Source of the DNA: an uncultured Clostridia bacterium
Lineage (GTDB): Bacteria > Bacillota > Clostridia > Christensenellales > CAG-917
Assembly (NCBI GenBank): GCA_946056785.1
Contig: CAMGKS010000030.1
Location: 1 to 10,881 of the forward strand
DNA: 10,881 nt
Direction: 5' to 3'
The position numbers and the translations under genes were made by a program. Positions within the stretch are counted from its first letter, which is position 1. Every line of letters begins with the position of its first letter. Below are positions 6,443 to 10,881 of the stretch, in pieces. The notes beneath the pieces are model-generated. The model searched no databases, was not told where the DNA came from, and saw only the letters and a program-made list of their open reading frames with translations.

Positions 6443-7886
6443 TTCAGCTAAAAAAGCGTTAATGATAACTATCGACGTGGCGTTATACGTCATAGGTTTC
6501 CCTCTCCTTATGGTTATAGCGATTCTTTGTTCTATGCCATATATTCAAGCGGGACTTTACGGAGCAACGGCATGCGTGCCTATTATTCTGGTAGCTTTAG
6601 TTTGGGCGGCAACAGGCATATCCGAACTTGTCATAAGACTTGTCGGAAAAAAGAAGATGGATTCCGTCGAAGACAAGAAAAAAGCTCTCAACAAACAAGG
6701 CTTAAAAATGATTATCGCAATTTTCGTTTGCCTTACCGTGTTTGCTATTTTCCTCGATATCGTACTTCCGCCTTTGCTCAACAAAGCAACGCAAGGAACA
6801 ATAAAATATGAAGACGTTCTTATGGACGGACAAAGCCAAAGCAACAAGCAACGTGCACTTTTCGACAAGTTTGTTGAATGGAACGTCGAAAACGGAAATC
6901 TGACTGAAAAAACTTTTGCCGCAATGGACGAGGCTTTCGGCTCGTCTGCCGAAACGGTAAAGTCAAACTTCGTTTCCAATGCAAAAAAATACAGAGAAAG
7001 CACAAAGAATTCTCCTTGGAAACAACTTGAACTTACGTCAAGCGGTTTTACCGAAAATTACAAAGCTAAAATAATTGCCGAATACAAAAAGGAAGCTTTA
7101 AACAACACCGAAGTAACAACGGTCATCAAAAAATGTTTCAACTCGATTGACGCAGCTTATAAAGCGTTTGACCCGTTGTCAATCGAACTCGCCCTCGAAA
7201 ATATGGACTATCTTTTCGAGTACAACGGCAACGCCCTTACCGATATTGCGGTAATTTACACAGGCGACGAAGCCGGACACGTTTCGGGCGGCGATTATGA
7301 ACTTATAAACAGCGATTATTTATATCAATGGTGTATCCTTGACCTCATCGGTTCGATTCCTGAAAATGAAATGATAGAGCAAAAACGGCCATTTCTCGAG
7401 TCTGCTTGGAAACTTCATTCAGACCCTAACGACTCTTCTGTTCTGACTACGCATAACGAAAGACGAGGCATTCTCGATTATATGAATATGGCTTGGATTG
7501 ACAGTATCGGACTTTTGGGTATCATTTCAATAACTTCAATCAGAAACTGGTTCTATTTGTTCAGTGCAATAATAATTCTTGCTTCTCTTGCAAGATACTT
7601 CATCGCACGTCCGGCATACTACGGAATTCCTTTCACGTTCGATAAGCAAAAAGACGAGTCGGAAATGACGGAAAAAGAACTTGAGAAAAAGCGTTTAGCA
7701 GATGAGAAAAAAGCAGCAAAAGCCGAAGCAAAGGCGTTAAAGCAAGCGGCAAAAGCGGAGGCAAAAGCTAACAAAGAAGCCGAAAAAGCTGCCGCATTAA
7801 AGGCAAAAGAAGAGAGCGAAGCTGCCGAAACTCAAGACGTTGCAAAAGAAATTACAACGGATAACTCCGAGAACGCTAACGAATAA
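6435..7886 (+). CDS. Unrecognised four-segment membrane protein with Ala/Lys/Glu tail (paralog B)
   Basis: This 483-residue protein is also unrecognised but is related to its upstream neighbour. Hydrophobic segments lie at about 11-36, 46-68, 91-112 and 370-388, with a basic loop at 68-90 and an outward domain at about 113-368. Segment 1 has GFPLL-x7-SMP (21-35); segment 4 has RNWFYLF (370-376). The outer domain looks mainly helical and does not resemble that of paralog A. The tail (about 400-483) is an Ala/Lys/Glu-rich helix, likely coiled coil, containing AAKAEAKA twice, 11 residues apart (427-434, 438-445), and ending in an acidic, Asn-rich stretch. I chose the ATG at 6435 rather than an in-frame ATG at 6399: a GGGGGA site is correctly spaced before it, and the earlier start would add a Lys-rich stretch lying wholly inside the previous gene. 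A strong terminator follows. Confidence 0.85.
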   Translation: MSDSAKKALMITIDVALYVIGFPLLMVIAILCSMPYIQAGLYGATACVPIILVALVWAATGISELVIRLVGKKKMDSVEDKKKALNKQGLKMIIAIFVCLTVFAIFLDIVLPPLLNKATQGTIKYEDVLMDGQSQSNKQRALFDKFVEWNVENGNLTEKTFAAMDEAFGSSAETVKSNFVSNAKKYRESTKNSPWKQLELTSSGFTENYKAKIIAEYKKEALNNTEVTTVIKKCFNSIDAAYKAFDPLSIELALENMDYLFEYNGNALTDIAVIYTGDEAGHVSGGDYELINSDYLYQWCILDLIGSIPENEMIEQKRPFLESAWKLHSDPNDSSVLTTHNERRGILDYMNMAWIDSIGLLGIISITSIRNWFYLFSAIIILASLARYFIARPAYYGIPFTFDKQKDESEMTEKELEKKRLADEKKAAKAEAKALKQAAKAEAKANKEAEKAAALKAKEESEAAETQDVAKEITTDNSENANE

Positions 7887-8238
7887 TTTTGTTTAAAGAT
7901 ATATAAGTTTGTTTAACTATTTTAAAAATTAGTTGTCAATAAATTTATTAATCTTTCAGCTAAAATTCAAAATTAAAAGAGCATAAAAACAAGTAAATCT
8001 TGAATTTATGCTCTTTTTTTCTCCGTTTTATTGCTACTTTGTTATACAATAGCTTATCTTGCGGAACACAAAAAAATTAAAACTTTACGTTAACTTAAAA
8101 TGTATTTATAGTGTTTAAAAATTGCCGAATTCTTCAATTTTTTAACGACAGTTAATTAACGCAAATATTTTTTAGATATAAACACGAAATTGCTTAAAAA
8201 CTTAGCAACATATATTGTAAAATATGTATTAATTAAAT
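7887..8238. other. Convergent intergenic region without a supported gene
   Basis: This very AT-rich 352-base gap separates the 3' ends of paralog B and hemW. It holds the terminator at 7975-8020 and a weak ACATAT/ATATGT hairpin (about 8207-8226) close to the hemW stop, which lacks an adjoining T run. A TTTACG and TATAGT pair 17 bases apart around 8085-8115 on the plus strand resembles a promoter but leads to no gene. I see no ORF with a ribosome site and no tRNA or other RNA gene. Confidence 0.6.
7975..8020 (+). terminator. Intrinsic terminator of membrane pair, probably bidirectional
   Basis: The 13-base arms AAAAGAGCATAAA (7975-7987) and TTTATGCTCTTTT (8005-8017) are perfectly complementary, with a further CAAG/CTTG pairing inside the loop, and a run of seven T ends at 8020. 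The A-rich left arm gives a T run on the other strand, so the same hairpin could also stop transcripts coming from hemW. Confidence 0.9.
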
Positions 8239-9324
8239 TCACATAAAATCTATGAGAATTGAATTCATAACTTCAAAGCCTCTGTCATTAAACGAAACCT
8301 TATCGCCGTTAAAATCAAAGAAGTCCTTATATCTGTTTAAAATCGATTCATACCCTGCAAAACAATCGACGTCAACGCCCTTAGTCATTCTCAATCCGAG
8401 CATCAATTTTTCAAAACGTACGTCGTCGACGCTTAAAACAGTTTCAAAACGCCTCTTTCCGTTTAAAACCGTTTCCTTGTATTCGGCAAAGGTTGACGGA
8501 TTGTTAAATCTCACGTTGTCAATTAAAGAATGAGCGGAAATTCCGTATCCAATATAATTTATTCTCTGCCAATATGATAAGTTGTGACGAGATTCATACC
8601 CCAATTTAGAAAAGTTCGAAACTTCGTATCTGTTAAAACCTAACGCATTCAATTTTTGTTTTACTGCGTTAAATGCGTCACAGACTTCGTCTTCAGACGG
8701 CAAAGACAATTTACCGCTTTGCACCCTATTATACAAGCGAGTTCCCTCTTCAAGTTGCAAAGTATAGCAAGAGACGTGTTTAACGTTAAATTTGTTTAAA
8801 ATCTCAATCGATTCAGTCAGCCCGTCAACAAATTGTCCCGGCAAACCTACAATAAGGTCACAACTTACGTTATCGAAAATATCGGTTGCAATTTTTACTG
8901 CGTTTAAAGCAGTTTCAGCATTATGCAATCTTTCGCAAATTTTCAAAACGGAATCGTCAAAACTTTGAACGCCTATACTAATTCTGTTAAAACCGATTTT
9001 CTTATAAAACAACGCTTTTTCATATGTCAAAGACTCGGGATTAGCCTCAATAGTTAGCTCTGTCGGGCAAAATTCCGCATTGCTTAAGTTTTTTAAAGCA
9101 CTCAAAACCTTTTCGATATTTTCGGCATGCAAAACGGACGGCGTACCGCCACCAAAATAGACAGTCGAAATCTTCCCTTTCACGTCGCTTGAGGAAATCT
9201 CATCAATCAACAGTGAAACGTACTCGCTTTCAAGCTCTAAATTCGGGAAAGATACAAAATCACAATAAGCACATTTCCGCTTGCAAAAAGGAAAATGTAC
9301 GTATATGCCGATATTTTTATTCAT
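8239..9324 (-). CDS. hemW: Radical SAM protein HemW (heme chaperone, formerly called HemN-like)
   Basis: HemW-type proteins bind heme and a 4Fe-4S cluster and help deliver heme to target enzymes; they do not have coproporphyrinogen oxidase activity. The 361-residue product shows the radical SAM cysteines C14-x3-C18-x2-C21, followed by DF as in HemW. True HemN has a fourth cysteine two residues on. Also visible are GGGTPS (58-63, SAM binding), EANPES (93-98), RISIGVQSF (114-122), DLIVGLPGQ (156-164), YEVSNFSKLG (233-242) and SRHNLSYW (245-252). The HemN C-terminal domain follows, from about 300. The ATG at 9324 gives the family start (IYVHFPFCK) and overlaps the lepA stop by 8 bases. There is no clear ribosome site, so translation probably depends on ribosomes finishing lepA. 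A GTG at 9357 would add 11 residues but lies deeper in lepA and also lacks a ribosome site. Confidence 0.95.
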   Translation of the reverse strand: MNKNIGIYVHFPFCKRKCAYCDFVSFPNLELESEYVSLLIDEISSSDVKGKISTVYFGGGTPSVLHAENIEKVLSALKNLSNAEFCPTELTIEANPESLTYEKALFYKKIGFNRISIGVQSFDDSVLKICERLHNAETALNAVKIATDIFDNVSCDLIVGLPGQFVDGLTESIEILNKFNVKHVSCYTLQLEEGTRLYNRVQSGKLSLPSEDEVCDAFNAVKQKLNALGFNRYEVSNFSKLGYESRHNLSYWQRINYIGYGISAHSLIDNVRFNNPSTFAEYKETVLNGKRRFETVLSVDDVRFEKLMLGLRMTKGVDVDCFAGYESILNRYKDFFDFNGDKVSFNDRGFEVMNSILIDFM

Positions 9325-10881
9325 CGTCAAGTTTAAGTATGCTTGCAAACGCTTCACTTGGCACTTCTACACTGCCGACTTTACGCATACGTTTTTTGCC
9401 TTCTTTTTGTTTTTCGAGAAGTTTCTTCTTTCTTGTTATGTCGCCGCCGTAACACTTAGCAAGAACGTCTTTTCTGACAGCCTTTACGGTTTCTCTTGCA
9501 ATAATCTTACCGCCTATAGCAGCCTGAATAGGAACTTCGAAGAGTTGTCGAGGAATTACGTCTTTCAACTTCTCTGCAAGCTTTCTGCCCCTTTCGTAGG
9601 CTTTATCCTTGTGAACGATGAGACTGAGAGCGTCACACATATCACCGTTTATAAGAAGGTCAAGCCTTACAAGGTCGCTTTTTACGTAACCCTTAATTTC
9701 ATAATCTAAACTTGCATAACCGCGTGTACGTGACTTAAGAGTATCAAAAAAATCATAAATAATTTCATTGAGCGGAATATCGTACGTAATCATAACACGA
9801 GTCGGGTCGATATACGACATATCGATAAACGTTCCACGCTTGTCCTGACAAAGTTCCATGATAGCTCCCACGTATTCGGGCGGCGTATAAAGCATTGCTT
9901 TTACTATCGGTTCTTCGATATAATCAATTTCGGAAGCCGACGGAAGCATAGTAGGATTCTCTACAAGCATAACTTCCCCGTTAGTTTTCGTCACTCTGTA
10001 GGATACGCTTGGAGCAGTCGTAACAAGGTCAAGATCAAATTCTCTTTCCAAACGTTCTTCGATGATTTCCATATGAAGCAGCCCCAAAAAACCGCAACGA
10101 AAACCGAACCCTAACGCCAAAGAATTTTCCGGCTCAAACTGCAAAGAGGCGTCGTTTAATTGCAATTTTAAAAGTGCCTCTTTAAGGTCGTCGTATCTGG
10201 CTCCGTCGGCAGGAAAAACACCGGCATAAACCATCGGCTGAACTTTTTTATATCCCGGCAATGCTTCTTTTGCAGGATTATCCGCATTTGTAATTGTATC
10301 ACCAACTGCCGTGTCTCGCACGTTTTTAATGCTTGCGGCAATATATCCGACGTCCCCGGCTTTCAACGTATCAACCGGACGCATATTAGGTGAAAAACAA
10401 CCTACTTCTACGACCTCGAACTCTTTCCCCGTGGCAAACATCTTGATTTTGTCTTTCGCTTTAACCGTTCCGTCAAATATTCTGACCATTGATATTGCCC
10501 CACGGTAATTATCGTAAAAGCTGTCAAATATCAGGGCTTTTAACGGAGCGTTTTCGTCTCCTTTAGGCGGGGGCAACTGTGTAATTATTGCCTTCAAAAC
10601 GTCATCGATGCCGATTCCTTCTTTCGCACTAATTAAAGGAGCGGAAGCCGTGTCGAGTCCTATTATGTCCTCGATTTCAAGTTTGACTTTGTCAACGTCG
10701 GCTGACGGCAAATCTATTTTATTAATTACGGGAACAATTTCAAGGTCGTGGTCGAGAGCAAGATAAACGTTTGTGAGTGTTTGCGCCTCAACTCCTTGCG
10801 TACTGTCAACAATCAACAATGCTCCTTCGCAAGCAGCAAGCGAACGAGAAACTTCATAAGTGAAGTCAGCGTGACCGGGAG
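9317..10881 (-). CDS. lepA: Translation elongation factor 4 (LepA), N-terminus outside window
   Basis: LepA/EF4 is a translational GTPase that acts on the ribosome, with reported roles in back-translocation and 30S maturation. The frame is open from the window edge, giving 520 residues of the family's roughly 600. The missing part is the P-loop and switch I. The visible part begins at the G3 motif (PGHADFTYEVSRSLAACEGA), then G4 NKID (fragment residues 53-56) and SAKEG (84-88). EF-G-like domains II, III and V follow, then the LepA-specific C-terminal domain with GYASLDYEIKGY, NGDMCDALSLIVHKD and the IGGKIIARETVKA-to-KRMRKVGSVEVP segment. The Val usual after PGH is Ala here (PGHADF), a mild change; the catalytic His is kept. 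It is followed by hemW with an 8-base overlap, an arrangement common in Bacillota. Its promoter lies outside the window. Confidence 0.97.
   Translation of the reverse strand, partial: PGHADFTYEVSRSLAACEGALLIVDSTQGVEAQTLTNVYLALDHDLEIVPVINKIDLPSADVDKVKLEIEDIIGLDTASAPLISAKEGIGIDDVLKAIITQLPPPKGDENAPLKALIFDSFYDNYRGAISMVRIFDGTVKAKDKIKMFATGKEFEVVEVGCFSPNMRPVDTLKAGDVGYIAASIKNVRDTAVGDTITNADNPAKEALPGYKKVQPMVYAGVFPADGARYDDLKEALLKLQLNDASLQFEPENSLALGFGFRCGFLGLLHMEIIEERLEREFDLDLVTTAPSVSYRVTKTNGEVMLVENPTMLPSASEIDYIEEPIVKAMLYTPPEYVGAIMELCQDKRGTFIDMSYIDPTRVMITYDIPLNEIIYDFFDTLKSRTRGYASLDYEIKGYVKSDLVRLDLLINGDMCDALSLIVHKDKAYERGRKLAEKLKDVIPRQLFEVPIQAAIGGKIIARETVKAVRKDVLAKCYGGDITRKKKLLEKQKEGKKRMRKVGSVEVPSEAFASILKLDDE

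Noticed and set aside
6557..7003. 148-codon minus-strand frame opposite paralog B
   Set aside because: There is no ribosome site, and it is fully covered by a plus-strand gene that has a promoter, a ribosome site and a terminator.
8085..8115. TTTACG-17-TATAGT promoter-like pair in the convergent gap
   Set aside because: It would transcribe antisense into hemW with no ORF or structured RNA downstream; matches of this quality are expected by chance in such AT-rich DNA.
9325..9357. GTG start for hemW at 9357
   Set aside because: It would extend the protein beyond the usual family N-terminus and lies deeper in lepA without a ribosome site; the ATG at 9324 fits homology and coupling better.
9281..9709. 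142-codon plus-strand frame opposite the hemW start and lepA end
   Set aside because: It is antisense to two strongly conserved genes, lacks a ribosome site and matches nothing I recognise; its length follows from the base composition of the genes opposite.
1..10881. CRISPR array, insertion sequence, prophage or defence genes
   Set aside because: I found no regularly spaced direct repeats, no transposase or integrase motifs and no terminal inverted repeats flanking a gene; all inverted repeats found are terminator-like or the short palindrome at 5185.

Overview
This looks like a chromosomal housekeeping segment from an AT-rich, low-GC Gram-positive bacterium, most likely a member of the Clostridia (Bacillota) and plausibly an uncultured gut lineage. 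The evidence is strong GGAGG-type ribosome binding sites, textbook sigma-A promoter elements, very AT-rich gaps, a lepA-hemW pair, a BspA-type leucine-rich repeat protein of the kind common in gut Clostridia, and long forms of PRPP synthetase and Rho. The genus cannot be fixed from the sequence alone. I see no insertion sequence, prophage gene, CRISPR array, rRNA or tRNA.

Layout. Positions 1-1697 (minus) hold the N-terminal 565 residues of a zinc-ribbon plus leucine-rich repeat protein whose C-terminus lies outside the window. Positions 1820-5121 (minus) hold an apparent operon, read prs (PRPP synthetase), then a UlaG/UPF0173-like metallo-beta-lactamase-fold hydrolase, then rho. It starts from a promoter just upstream of prs and ends at a perfect hairpin terminator after rho. 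Positions 5288-7886 (plus) are transcribed divergently from prs from a perfect consensus sigma-A promoter. They hold two overlapping genes for four-segment membrane proteins that I do not recognise but that are clearly related to each other, closed by a strong terminator at 7975-8020. Positions 8239-10881 (minus) hold hemW and, upstream of it, lepA, which lacks its N-terminus because it runs off the window. The 352-base gap between the membrane pair and hemW lies between convergent genes and contains no gene I can support.

How the genes relate. prs (nucleotide and amino-acid precursor PRPP), rho (transcription termination), lepA (translation factor EF4) and hemW (heme chaperone-type radical SAM protein) are ordinary core functions. 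The least explained part is the membrane protein pair. The two proteins share the same membrane frame (GFPLL-x7-SMP in segment 1, an A-C-x(n)-W-x(n)-E-x-V-x-R pattern in segment 2, RN-x2-Y-x-F in segment 4) but have very different outward-facing domains and different cytoplasmic tails. They look like an old tandem duplication that evolved into a two-component membrane complex. This is the best candidate here for an undescribed system. The second candidate is the zinc-ribbon/LRR protein, which has no signal peptide.
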